The notes under the pieces were generated by a model. The model was not told the DNA's origin. It saw nothing but the letters and a program-made list of their open reading frames with translations, and ran no database searches. Positions 48,113 through 59,103 of a DNA stretch of 64,000 bases are shown one piece after another. Source of the DNA: Cheiracanthium punctorium (taxonomy: Eukaryota; Arthropoda; Arachnida; Araneae; Cheiracanthiidae); the NCBI GenBank assembly GCA_038373885.1, contig JAWZYV010013152.1, forward strand, positions 682,001-746,000. The letters run 5' to 3'. A program made the position numbers and the translations under genes. How positions within the stretch are numbered: position 1 is the stretch's first letter; each line of letters begins with the position of its first letter.

Positions 48113-48370
48113 TCGTTCATTCGCAGCAATTGTGTGCGAAATTATATGCAAAATTTTGAGTTTCGGATGTTGTGAATCCACATTCAAGCATGAATAATTC
48201 TCCTTATCTTATCATTCCAAAAGAAAAGAAAAATGTTCAAGAAGGCATACATCTCATCGAACAGATATGTCAATCATTTAATACATACTTGTAGTATTAA
48301 TCAAAATCGTTTAAATTTTAATCAATATTTCTCGTTCTTGGTCAGTTAAAATCTTCTTTTTTATGTACTT
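48113..48370. other. Anonymous sequence
   Basis: Nothing supportable seen between the TA-flanked element and the SINE. Confidence 0.4.
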
Positions 48371-48580
48371 GGACCAACCATGGCCGTGTGAATGGTAAAG
48401 GGGTAAGTCTGAAGGTCCACGCTTCCGGCCTGTCGCGCGGCTGTCGATCTATCGGTCAAGAGTTTGGGACGGTTTTCTCCAGATGTAACGTGAATATGCG
48501 TTAGAACGCTTTAAAAATGTCCTTCGCCCAAGGCATCCTCCCCCCTTTAAGCAGATAGTCCTTGTGTAGTTTTGCCTTTA
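48371..48580 (+). repeat. tRNA-derived SINE, family A (copy 3)
   Basis: CCATGGCCGTGTGAATGGTA is the head, followed by GAAGGTCCACGCTTCCGGCC, CGCGCGGCTGTCGATC, GGTTTTCTCCAGATGTAACG, GTCCTTCGCCCAAGGCATC and the end TAGTTTTGCCTTTA. It matches the other family A copies block by block. Confidence 0.75.
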
Positions 48581-48636
48581 AAACAAAATAAAATCAATAT
48601 TTTATATACTTTGTCGCACAATACACTAGTCATATA

Positions 48637-49092
48637 CAGCATGGTTATAATTAAACTTCCCCCAACAAACAGCTTTCTGCATCTGAAATTGGTGAGCAGA
48701 TTGCTACCCAATTTTGCAAATGAAGTATATACGAAATGCACTCAAGGAAGATTTTTTAAAGGATGTCCACTAGGTGGCGCATTGGATTCAGCTAAAAATT
48801 ACTCAAATTAGTTAATAAATATCCAAAAACTATTTAGTAGATGTTAAAATCCTCTGTACATTTCGAATTAGCCATTTCCATTGTTAAATTTGCTGTTTCT
48901 TCATGCACTTTACATGAAGAAACTAGTAAGACATTTTTGGAACTAATTGTTTTCTTTAGTTCCAAAAATGTTTTTCGAAATTTCTTTAACGCATCTTATG
49001 TATAACTTATGTACCAAATTTGGCTACAATATGTTCACCTGTTTTAACTGTAGAACCTTGTTTAGAGGGGAAGTTTAATTACGTCCACCCTG
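48637..49092. mobile_element. Mariner-type MITE, CAGGGTGGACGTAATTAAA ends
   Basis: 456 bp. The left end CAGCATGGTTATAATTAAAC then TTCCCC, and the inverted right end CAGGGTGGACGTAATTAAAC then TTCCCC, are flanked by TA (48635-48636 and 49093-49094). The ends resemble those of the transposase-bearing element at 59104 (CAGGGTGGCTATAATTAAAG), so that family probably mobilised it. The interior includes CCACTAGGTGGCGC, shared with 21387-21816 in the opposite direction. Confidence 0.85.
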
Positions 49093-49094
49093 TA

Positions 49095-49964
49095 CATTAA
49101 ATATTCACTAGACACAGTAGTTCTCGATACAGATGACTCCTCCTCTATCGGAAACAAGCTAGCATATATTTCACACAATAACGACAATTTATTTCTTCTT
49201 AGTTTTCATGATACACATAGTCTTCGAACTAAGTATATTTTAACATTCATAGCATTGTCTTTATATTAAGCGTCTAGGGAACATTCGCTGCGCATTTGGC
49301 TTATATAATTTACGTTCCCCTTTTATTAGTTCTGATATATCTTGAACTGCCATTATGTAAGCAGACGCTGAAAATCGATGCACAGGTATAGCCCATTCCA
49401 ATGTTTATTAAGTTAAAAGGATTCAGTTAAAGCATATTAAATCACTCCTATCCAATTTGGTATTCAATGATACATAAATCTATCCAATTAAATTTATTTA
49501 ATGGCCTTGAGAAACTTAATCAACAAATTACTACTTGAGTCATTTTAATGCGCAAATAAACAGTATAATATGAGGTTCTCCGTTACTAGACGCTTGAATC
49601 AGGGAGGTATGACTGCTGTAAAGTCGTGTCTTCACGGGTGAATTTTTGTGAGGTTTTGTTTCAGTAAATCCTTAAGTAACTTTGTCAATTGCTTCCATTT
49701 TTATAACGAAATTTTTTTATAACGAAAACAATTCGTTCATCGGTTATAATGATCTGTTTGAAAAATTTTGCAATTATACGGCTGCAATATATTTTGTTTC
49801 TATGCCCAACAAAGAAATCCAATTTTTTAATTTCTGTGAGCAGCTAAAATATAACTTATCGGATATATTCCTCTTCTATTGACACGACAGCACCTGGTGG
49901 GCCAAGGTCTTCCCGACAGCCTTTTTCCATTCCGACCTCCTCCTAGCTAACGTTCTCCAGTTAG
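49095..49964. other. Anonymous AT-rich sequence
   Basis: No gene or bounded element seen. GC rises from about 49880 towards the putative gypsy tail. Confidence 0.4.
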
Positions 49965-49967
49965 TAA

Positions 49968-50171
49968 ACACGTAAAAATTTAAGATTTTCTTCCACACAA
50001 TCAGTCCATAAAGCGATAAAACATTCCAGCGTCCAAGTCTCAAGTCCTAAACGTGTCCAAGATCGATTCCGTGAGATCAGTACGGTTTCAAATTCTCGAG
50101 ATTTCGAGAAAGAAGGTTTTTTTCCGGAGGGGGGAGTTGTCAACACCACGCCCAACCTGGATAAACTCTAA
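49968..50171 (+). pseudogene. Possible C-terminal tail of a Ty3/gypsy polyprotein
   Basis: A 67-codon frame open from a stop at 49965 to TAA at 50169. It contains KRVQDRFREIS, then RDFEKEGFFPEGGVVNTTP, and overlaps a purine tract and the presumed LTR start. A basic tail ending in an EGGV-like run across the polypurine tract is common in gypsy-type elements. No integrase core, reverse transcriptase or protease is present upstream, so only the tail survives. The identification rests on context and is tentative. Confidence 0.35.
50126..50136 (+). other. Candidate polypurine tract
   Basis: GGAGGGGGGAG lies one base before TGTCAACACC. A polypurine tract primes plus-strand synthesis and ends next to the 3' LTR. 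This placement supports the LTR call but is not proof. Confidence 0.4.
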
Positions 50172-50910
50172 GTTCTGGATAGCTCCGGTAGTTCGGGTTC
50201 ATCATGTCCGTACTCATGTCCTGCACTCATAAATGAGCAAGCCCCTGGGGGGATTAGATATAATTTACTTTACTTAACCCTTTGAGACGCAACCCTTTCC
50301 CAATGCTGAAAAAAGGGCAGCCGTTGCCATCGCTCGACTTAACTACCAGCAAGATGACGGACGATCGAAACGTTCATCGCGTGCCACAGATCTAGAGACC
50401 CTTTTTTGACGACAGCTGGCTGTGCTGCGCACAGCCAGCTGTCGTCAAATGTCGTCCGTCATCTTGCTGGTAGTTAAGTCGAGCGATGGCAACGGCTGCC
50501 ATCTTATCAGCATTGGGCAATCTATCCAGCTGTTCTCGCATTCTTCCATTTTTCAGCAGATGTCAGTGCTATTAAAAAGAATCGTGACATTTTTTTTACG
50601 GGAAATGACGTGCTAAAAAGTAAAGGATTCTCGGGGAGCTATGTCACCCGCAACTATTTTTATAGACATCAAATCTATTCTTCGTGACTGGCAACAGTCA
50701 AAACGTCAGAGTTTGGTGTTCCTAGAGTGGGAACACTGCGCGTTGAAGGGTTAAAAGTTTGAAAAGTAGTAGGTAGAGTAGATTTTACTCTTAAAAAATT
50801 AATGCTTTCAGCCAAATTTATATTTTCATATCTTTAAAAGCATCTAAATTTGATTGAAATAATGCGTAATCCTTTTCACTTTTGACCCAGGTATTCGCTT
50901 CCTCCTTTAC
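50138..50910 (+). mobile_element. Candidate LTR, split by a TTAA element
   Basis: Starts TGTCAACACCACGCCC after the purine tract. The right limit is guessed from TGGTGACGACTCCC at 50911, which could be a primer-binding site. Without the 473 bp insertion at 50278-50750 and one TTAA, the LTR would be about 296 bp, a normal size. The right end lacks a clean CA, and no second LTR copy is in the window, so the boundaries are weak. Confidence 0.3.
50278..50750. mobile_element. piggyBac-like TTAA MITE with a strong internal hairpin
   Basis: The ends CCCTTTGAGACGCA and, inverted, CCCTTCAACGCGCA are flanked by TTAA (50274-50277 and 50751-50754). Inside, about 50299-50370 and 50448-50520 are inverted copies: CAGCCGTTGCCATCGCTCGA and beyond match exactly over tens of bases. 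The centre at 50406-50448 is a perfect 19 bp stem with a 5-base loop. TTAACCC...GGGTTAA ends are the piggyBac hallmark. Overlapping short frames are artefacts of the palindrome. Confidence 0.9.
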
Positions 50911-51225
50911 TGGTGACGACTCCCTTCTGTTCCCAGCGTTGCCTGGATTTGTCTTTGAATGCCCTCTGGGACCTTTCGGAATTCAAACAGCAAAGTTCGG
51001 AAGAAACGCTGAACCGAACACCGTTACGTGTTTTCAACGATGGATATTGGTAGGTTAACCTGGGTTCAGTGGTATGACCTCGATAACAACTTATACCTAC
51101 TTCCCACCTCCCTCATTGAAATTACGAACACAACTGATTGAACTTGAAATAATAAAAACAACTTTAATTTTTTTTTCTCTTTTCTAAAATGCTCAGATGG
51201 AATGTTTCTATGTTTTCATTTCTCT
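50911..51225. other. GC-richer segment downstream of the candidate LTR
   Basis: Begins TGGTGACGACTCCC, a possible primer-binding site. It could be the leader of a gypsy-type element, but no gag frame of useful length follows. Confidence 0.25.
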
Positions 51226-51230
51226 TTTAC

Positions 51231-51395
51231 TGTGGCGTAGCTAGGGGTCAAGTTGGGTCATCTATCCCCGGGCTTTTCACCCAAGGAGTGTGCCAAGTTA
51301 TGTATAAAACCTTCCCCATTATATATTGGGGAATAGGAGGGGGGCCAAAAATCTTCATCTGTACTCAGGCACTGAAAGCCCCAGCAACGACTCTG
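51231..51395. mobile_element. Possible hAT-like MITE
   Basis: The left end TGTGGCGTAGCTAGGGG resembles the ends of the 18186 element. The inverted right side gives GCAGAGTCGTTGCTGGGG, a weak partner. I find no convincing 8 bp duplication. An open frame of 71 codons over it is not a gene. Confidence 0.4.
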
Positions 51396-51399
51396 CATG

Positions 51400-52490
51400 T
51401 TTAATGTTTATAGCACTTCTCCACTAACTTACACTTGTCTCTGTTGTAGCTATCTAAAAGAAAATGTTAACAAAATGACTGTCTATTCAACTTACGAATA
51501 AGAGGCATTTTGTACAAATGATGTACAAACAAAATTTAATAAGCGAATTCGGTAAAAAAAAGGGGGTAGCCAAGGACAAAAATCCATCACAGACGCACAT
51601 GACACAGACCTCTAAGCAGTTAAGTGTCTGGTTCGGGAAATTATATTAAGTACCACTAACATGTATTTTATCTTCATATTTTAGTACCAAGTTAGATGAA
51701 AAAATATATTTATTTCGGTTTAATAAACTTAACTTCGAAAGCTGCACGATTCAGAAATTAAATTTATTTCTGGATAATAAAATTCTGGATATTTTTTTAA
51801 TGCATACACTTACGTCTTTGTTCCTACTCTTTATGTTCCATATTAATAACTGTGTTTTTTACAAACGCAATGAATATGCACACACACAATATTGTGAATA
51901 ACAAATACATCTTCACTTGTGAACAGAAATTATTTCACAATTGTATTTTTGTACGTCGGAAATTAAGTTCGTGTTTTCGGATTTTCTTTTAATTTTTAAA
52001 GAGGTAACTTAATAATATGGAAAAGAATTTACATGTATTCGTACAGTAAATACAATAGCGAATGTCTTCAAATGCATTTTTATTACAACGCTACGGATGA
52101 AGGAAAAAATGGGAAATATTTTTTCTTTCATTTTTTTTTAGGTACATACAAGTTTGATAAATGCCGCTAAACATATTTTCAGAGATCAAACGAAATTTCT
52201 GGGCTGCAAAATATTTTTTCATGTCATAAACATTTTTCTCTTTTATGTTACAGACTTTTTCCTTTATTGTGTAGTCTTACATAACTTTCAGCGATTATTG
52301 TCAATTTTATTTTGCCTATACAGTTTAGTAAAGTTGTTCTTTACATCGATGATTTTCACGGATCATGATCTATAAATTATATGTTGAGACTAATTTTTTT
52401 TTCAAAAATTTCATTAATACTTAATTTCATTAATTCATTAATACTTAAAATTATTTTCAATTATGTAATTAACATCCTCCTTTGCAATAT
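51400..52490. other. Anonymous AT-rich sequence
   Basis: No gene seen. A 73-codon Phe/Leu-rich frame at 52154-52375 is typical of AT-rich noise. Confidence 0.4.
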
Positions 52491-52494
52491 GTCC

Positions 52495-52870
52495 CGCAGC
52501 GGTCCAGTCGCTTTTAGCTCGGTTTCCATTAGAGCACCGGAAGCGAATCAGCACCAACGTTGGTGAGCGCTTGGGAGGGTGACAACCTCTCTCGACTGAG
52601 TCTGATGTGGGAACTCTGTGCTCTAAAGGAAGCTGGTGCACGTAAAATCCGTCGCAGCTCTATCGCGGTTCTGCATGTTGTAACGGTACCTGTAGGGATG
52701 GCAATCCAGGTGCTAGGTCTCTCATCTAGAATGGGTTCAAAATCAGGAGACCACTCATCGATGCAAAGTTGGTCTTCCTACTAGGCCTCCCCCATAATAT
52801 TATCAACATATTCGACCCCCGTAAAGGTCAAGTTGCAGCTGACCCAACCATTGGGAAGAAAAAAAATAGT
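52495..52870 (+). repeat. SINE-like repeat, family C (copy 2)
   Basis: Matches 19690-20065 (opposite strand) at GGGAGGGTGACAACCTCTCT, GGTGCACGTAAAATCCGT, CAGGTGCTAGGTCTCTCATC and GTTCAAAATCAGGAGACC. A run CACCAACGTTGGTG near 52554 is a perfect palindrome. The 5' part (GGTCCAGTCGCTTTTAGCTC) may be a decayed tRNA head, but I cannot fold it. Confidence 0.6.
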
Positions 52871-54156
52871 GCACTTAACTGGCGCATGAATTTCTAAAAT
52901 TGGTCTAAAAATAGTTCTATCTTTGTTCTTCTTTCTTAAGAACATAATGGCAAACTTCAGAACATGTATGGCAAAATTATGCTATCTGGTTATTTTTCTT
53001 CAGATAAATTGTACAATGTGCTAAATCGTATTTATTTAACTATGATGGTTTGCAGCTTTGAGCCGCATTTTTCAAAATTCAATCAATGAATTTTACTTTG
53101 TGAACATCGTCACATTCTATTCTTTTTTTTCTGTGTGAGCTTTTAAAAGTTATAAACTCAGACTAGTGAGGTATACATAAATGTATCCAAATAGAGTAAC
53201 CACTAACAATTGATTTATTTTTATGTTAGCTTGATCAGTTACTGTTACGTAACTTAAATATATGATATTTAGGAAAATAACAACTGAATTCACTTTCTAA
53301 GTGCAGCGTGAGTTATCATGTGACAACTCATACTAAAATTGTTTTATGCAAATAGCACATCAAAACTAGGTGCCACCTTTTTAAAACTTTTCTTACAGAT
53401 AAAACGGTTAAAAACTGGAGAGAATGCTATATTTTAAAGAAAATAATTGTTTATTACATTTGCAAGGATGGCATAACCATATTTTGGTAACTCATGCTAC
53501 ATTTTTGGTAACTCATGCTACATGTGCTAGACACTAAAATCATTTAGGATTAATATATATATATATAATTACTTTGATTCTAAGCATTTGTTTATAGTTT
53601 TTTGAACTTTATGAGTGTCTTTATTATAAACAATCAGAAAATATAATTTTAAAATTTATAAAATTGCAAAAACAAAATTACAAATATAAAAAATTATAAA
53701 ATTACTTATAAAATTGCAAATCCTTTTGCTAAAATTTAACGCTGCATATAATGAAATCTTCTGATGTCTGACTTTGAAGTAATGCCATTCTGATAAAAAT
53801 AAACTTTTACGCAACATAAACTGTTGCCAAAAAAGTTACAATTTCGAATAATTTCTCACTTAATTTATTAAAAAATGAAAATCTTTTTTTTTAATGGTCA
53901 CATGTCCATGTTTATATGGAATTGCCCATTACAGTAAAAATGGGGGATAGTACTTATGAGAATACATAAAACATAAGATTGAAAACAAAAATTATACAAG
54001 TTCTTTAAAAAGTGCGAGGCTTCCCCTCTTCACCAGGAAGAAAAGACTCACAAACCCTCGCAGAAGTAGAAAAATAACGATGATTCACTTCGTCCGTATA
54101 TCGAACATAGTTACTTTCAGATTTCTCTTTCTATATTTTTGTACAGCTATGCATCT
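52871..54156. other. Anonymous AT-rich sequence with a 20 bp tandem repeat
   Basis: Two tandem copies of TTTTGGTAACTCATGCTAC lie at 53481-53521. A (TA)n run is near 53553. No gene. Confidence 0.4.
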
Positions 54157-54164
54157 GTTACACT

Positions 54165-54325
54165 TAGGGATGGACGCGAGACGAGACAGAGATTTACAGC
54201 TTTTTTGCGAGACGAGACAAGCATTTTTAACATTATAATATAGGGATTTTTGCGAGACGAGACAAAGCTTTTCGGCTGTTTTGCGAGACGCGAGACGCCT
54301 ATTTTTCGTCTCGCATCCATCCCTA
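54165..54325. mobile_element. 161 bp hAT-like MITE with repeated GCGAGACGAGAC modules
   Basis: The ends TAGGGATGGACGCGAGACGA and, inverted, TAGGGATGGATGCGAGACGA agree at 19 of 20 positions. Flanks are GTTACACT and GTTATACT, an 8 bp duplication with one mismatch, which points to hAT. Three internal copies of TTTTGCGAGACG(A/C)GA are each followed by an AT-rich spacer. Such repeats may be transposase-binding sites. Confidence 0.85.
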
Positions 54326-54333
54326 GTTATACT

Positions 54334-57225
54334 ACTGGTGAAGATGTACTACTTTTATACCTCTTTAAACATGCGTAGACCTTTTTAACTAACTGCTAAG
54401 TATTTTTTTTTTGTACTAAGTTATTTATATTTAACTATTCTGAATTTGGACAAATAAGTAAGCCAGCATAAGCGTTTAATTCTATAAACATTATTTTACA
54501 GCTGTTTTGTTAGAAATGTATTTCGCATTACTTTCCCTTTAAAGGCTTTATTTGTGAAACTTGTAGCCATATTTATTTATGCCATATACTTGCTACATTG
54601 CTTTTGCAGTGCTATAAAGCATGATAAATCTTCGATAAATGTACGGCCCATTAACTGTTATGCTTATATTGAATTTTTTCAGTGCTTACAATCATAAGTC
54701 ACTCAAAGAAGCAACAACCGTTCTTTGCTGCCACTCACAGTGTTTTTTTTTCCTTTTTTTCTGAAAAATAGTGTTCCTAGAACACAATTCGACTATTTAA
54801 AGAATCCTCACAGTTATTCTTTTGGCGCCTTATTTTTAGATTTCAAACAAAAACCTGACGGGCTGCAGGAATTGCACAGTAAAAAAATATGTGTAGGTTT
54901 CTCATGTAAAAAAAAAGAAAAACTAGATGGTTAAACGTGCACTATTGATAGCAGTTGCACTTTGATTTGCTTAAATATCTGTAACTTTTTTCATTAGAAA
55001 TCAAAAATCTTATTTTTACATTTCCCAAGAGATACACACAGAATTTTAAAAATTTAAGGGAGCTAGAGTCTATAGGAGTTTAAATACGTGTGGATTTTAT
55101 AGAAAACAAAATACTTAAATAATCTAGTACAAGCCATATTCCTTCCATTGCCGTAAGAGGAAGGACTTCCAAAATTTTCTTAGGAAATACTGTAACAGTA
55201 AGTCATGAAAAACTTGTATTGCACAAATATAAATCATACTGCTTTCACACACCATGAATGTTGATTTTGTTGAGACGTATGTGCTTACAGAATTACATTT
55301 AATCAGGTTATGATTCGATCGTTCTTTTTTTCTTTTAGTTTTGTGTAAACCTAAAATACATGAAAAATTACTGCATACACATAAGTAATCTATGTTTTAA
55401 AAATTCCCAACAATACTTCATGAATAACTTAGCTCTATTCTTACAGAATACTCATGTATGACATGGGTTCTCTGGTTCCTAACACATGTGACAAGTTAAT
55501 GACAAGATACTCTAGTGAAAATTCTTTCAAGTATTTCCGATGTTTTAAATATTACTTGTCAGACACTGAGAGAACGATATTGGTCTAGCAGTGAACAAAA
55601 TAAACGCAGCATTGAAAAAAAAAATATTGATCTGTTAAAAGAACGGAAAAGAAATACATGGTTGTTTGATAAATATTTTATTCATTCGAGCACAGAAAGA
55701 AGAGCACTTCAAGCATTAACATGTCAATAAAGCATCATTAACAACTTAATGGACAAAGCACCAACACACTCTGCAGCGCTTCTATTGACACGTCAAGCTC
55801 AGCAGCCGATAATTTACTTATCAAAATAACCACTTACATGCACTTTATCTGTACGGCGAGCGTCTATTGGAAACGTATCTGGCAAGCTAGTTTCAGTCAT
55901 TCGATGCATACTTTCTATAAATAAACCTTTGAAAGAAGCACCTCGAATTTATTGCAGAGATGCTCAAGACAGAGGAAAGCAAATCCAGGCAAAGGTCAGA
56001 GGTTAGGTACATATTGCCCTCTATTCGGTTCCCTTCCGGAAATGGAGTTATATTTTTAGTTCCCGTCTACAAGGGGGAGCACTTAGCAGAAGATCAGAGG
56101 TATTAGATTATGCGAAGTGCGATATATCATCCCCGCTTTGGGATTTAATTAAACCTTTTCGTCTTAAAGCTACAGCGTGTTCGGCATGAGCCTTTTAATC
56201 TATTACGCAAGACAAGAGAGACAGTTTTCTGAATTCTAAAGAAATCGGGTAAAGATTCTTCGAACGACTGATAGTGTTGTGTATAAGCATTTGCAGCATT
56301 TTTAAGAATTTGTTAAATTAAATAAACGGGACTGCGAAGAATAGAAGCTGCAGTAAAAGCTTAGGAAATCGTTCTTCAGTGGTGTTGGATGTATTCTGGA
56401 GTATTCTAGAAAATTTGATCACTTCTGTTAATTTGATCGCCATTCCACGAATTAGTTCCTACAGGGAGCCCTATAAAGGTGATAATACTCTAATTCTTTT
56501 AGAAATAGGTGCACAATGTAAAATAAAAAAACGTTCAAAATAAGGTAGGAAAAAAGACTACATTAAGAAACGTTATGAAACGTCTCAAAGACATGAATAT
56601 AAATTTTTGCTCACTTAAACCACTTTTCAATGGCTCTCGATCGGGGAAAAAAATCACTTTACGTGATAGCATATCAGGGGCCGTGCAGGGTTACAGAAGA
56701 AAATCATTTCATGCATTAAATCACTAAACGTTCCCATTCAAATTCAGGAAAGGCACCTGATCACCTTTTTTTAAAGATATCTTTCAGGCGTTTTAGGATA
56801 AAGCACTAAAATTTTGTATATCACTTCATTAGTGTGTGGAACCCATTTTACTAATTGGGAATTTTTTTGTACGCTGGTTGTATTCAAATTTCGAAAGTGC
56901 AACTTTTTGAAAATTAACGAGAGGAGTTTGTTCTTAAAGTAGTCTTTTTTCCCTAACTCATTTTGATCATTTTTGTCAATTTACATTGCCCATTTATATC
57001 GAAAGAATAAAGAATTAAACCGTGTTAGCACCTCTTTGGGACACCTCTCTGTATAATGAAATAACTTGTAGAAGCTTTTGATGAAGAAGCTCTCAGAATT
57101 GGATTTTAAAAACGTAAGAGAATACCTCTCTGAAAAGCAGTAAATGCCCTTGAACTTTTCATGCCACGAAATATTTATTCGCAGACCTAGATTCTACTGT
57201 CTAGCCAGACCAATATCTACAAAAA
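54334..57225. other. Anonymous sequence
   Basis: No supportable gene. A 71-codon frame at 55515-55730 is unrecognised. GC is somewhat raised at 55740-56240, without a visible element boundary or coding pattern. Confidence 0.35.
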
Positions 57226-57625
57226 GGCTTGACCGATGGCCGAGTGGATAAGACCAATGAATGCTGTTAGATGTGTGAAGTGTGAAGGTCCAGGGTTCTG
57301 GCCTAACGCGTAGCTGTCAATCAAATGGTCTGGAGTTTTGGGTGGTTTTCTTCAGACGCGACGTGAATGCGCGTTAGAAATCCTTAAAAAGTCCTCCGGG
57401 TAAGGCATCATCCCCTTAGGCTGTAACCATCAGTCTTACCCAACTAACCCCTCGCTAAAATGGGCCGAGTATCGACTCCCGGCTTCGTTGGTAAATTATC
57501 CGTCCCTTCATAAAAATCAACGTTGGTCCACCTACAAGGATACCCTCATAACAAAGTGGCTAAAGCTTGCGGCTTTAGCAGTGGCCAATATCCATACACG
57601 CCAAGCGCCTTCCATTGAAAAAAAA
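57226..57625 (+). repeat. Composite SINE: family A head joined to family B body
   Basis: The first half (to about 57425) is family A: GATGGCCGAGTGGATAAGAC is the best-preserved A box of the set, followed by GTCCAGGGTTCTGGCC, GTTTTGGGTGGTTTTC and GTCCTCCGGGTAAGGCATC. The second half is family B: ATGGGCCGAGTATCGACTCC is the tRNA T-arm region, then CCGTCCCTTCATAAAAATCA, GCGGCTTTAGCAGTGGCC and GCCTTCCATTGAAAAAAAA. The other copies in the window carry only one half. Confidence 0.7.
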
Positions 57626-59101
57626 ACTATACTGTACTAATTATTGTTAAATTGTGAATTACTGGAAAATAAGAATACAACTTTACTTGCATGGAGTTTG
57701 TGATGGAATCATACAAGAAGGGTTGCACTTAATCAAATTTCTAAAAATATAATATGACAAGCACTTCATATTTGCTCTGTGTAACCGAATACAACAAATG
57801 CGAGGTCATGCTAAGTTCCACAAATGTTTACTCTTCTATGCAACGAAATGTTATTTCACAGAAGTGATAGAATGAAATTGGTTTGATAGAATGTTTACGG
57901 ATAAGAACCAAGCAATACGCTTTCTCGTCGAGAATCCTAATTTGTTAACTCGATGTACTTATTGTATTTGAAACTCTAATTACTGCTACTATATGAAATT
58001 CACAACGGAAGTCGCAAAATATTGTGTTCTGGCTTTAATGAATAACAATAAGTAATAATAATAAATATTAATAATAACGTTCTTGTTCCGTTCCCATTCC
58101 AGGATGCAGTGCAATTATTTTTTACTGATTGAGATGTAAAAGAGTACATTATAAAAAGTTTGTACCACTTATTTGCTTTAATCTGAATAATGTGTTTAAA
58201 TTTTAAATCACAAACATTAATCTGCTAAAGGTATTAAAAGCACAAACAATTCTGTCTTTCTTTTGAAAGGACAATTCGCTATTGGTGTTCTCTCTGTGGC
58301 AGCTTACCGATGCATCTGTTTAAACTTGAATCATATAAAATTGAAAAGCGATAATTTTGTGGAAGTTTTAACGGAAAAATATAACTGTCTACATAAGTCA
58401 CTCACACTTTAAAAATAAAAAATGTTTTATAAACTCATGCAATCTTAAAGATAGTCAGAATGCTTTGGGATAAACAAGAGCTGTTTAACTCTTCATTTGT
58501 ACTAAATTATACTTTACTGATTCTATTAAGTGTTTTTCTAAAAACTAAGAATAATCGAAAAGCCTGCATTTCACTGTTTGTTGCCTTTTTTTATTAAAAA
58601 ATTCAAAAATAAGATTTTAGTCGATATATCGGATAAGGAATTCTTTTTAAAAAAATCAGAGTTTTTGTATACCAACTCAAAGATGGTACGAAAAAATACA
58701 TATATATACTAATTGATCCAGTAAAGTAATAAAACAATTACTTTGAAAGGTAGTTCTAAATGTTACTTTAACAAGTCGGTGGTGGTAAAAAGTATTTTAA
58801 ATAAATGTAATGGTTTTTCATTTATCAGTGTATGACAATAGCAGTAATCGAAATTATCTTCAAATAAAAAAAGAAATTATTTTTCAGTTAAGATAAATCT
58901 TAAATGCACACACAGTTCCAATAAACCAAAACAGCTAAATAAACTTTAAATATTATTTCCTTATACGAAGCACAGGAAATATTTTGACGGAAATTTCCAT
59001 TTTGACCATCACTGAATAAATTTTGGCAAGTTTCTGCGTGCCTTCAATACGTATGCATGCATGTACGACAGATTTTGACCAGCTTCAGCCTGACGCCTGT
59101 A
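57626..59101. other. Anonymous AT-rich sequence
   Basis: About 1.5 kb without a supportable gene or bounded element. Confidence 0.4.
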
Positions 59102-59103
59102 TA

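Noticed and set aside
50422..50616. 64-codon ORF in the TTAA hairpin element
   Set aside because: It runs through one palindrome arm and has no recognisable domain.
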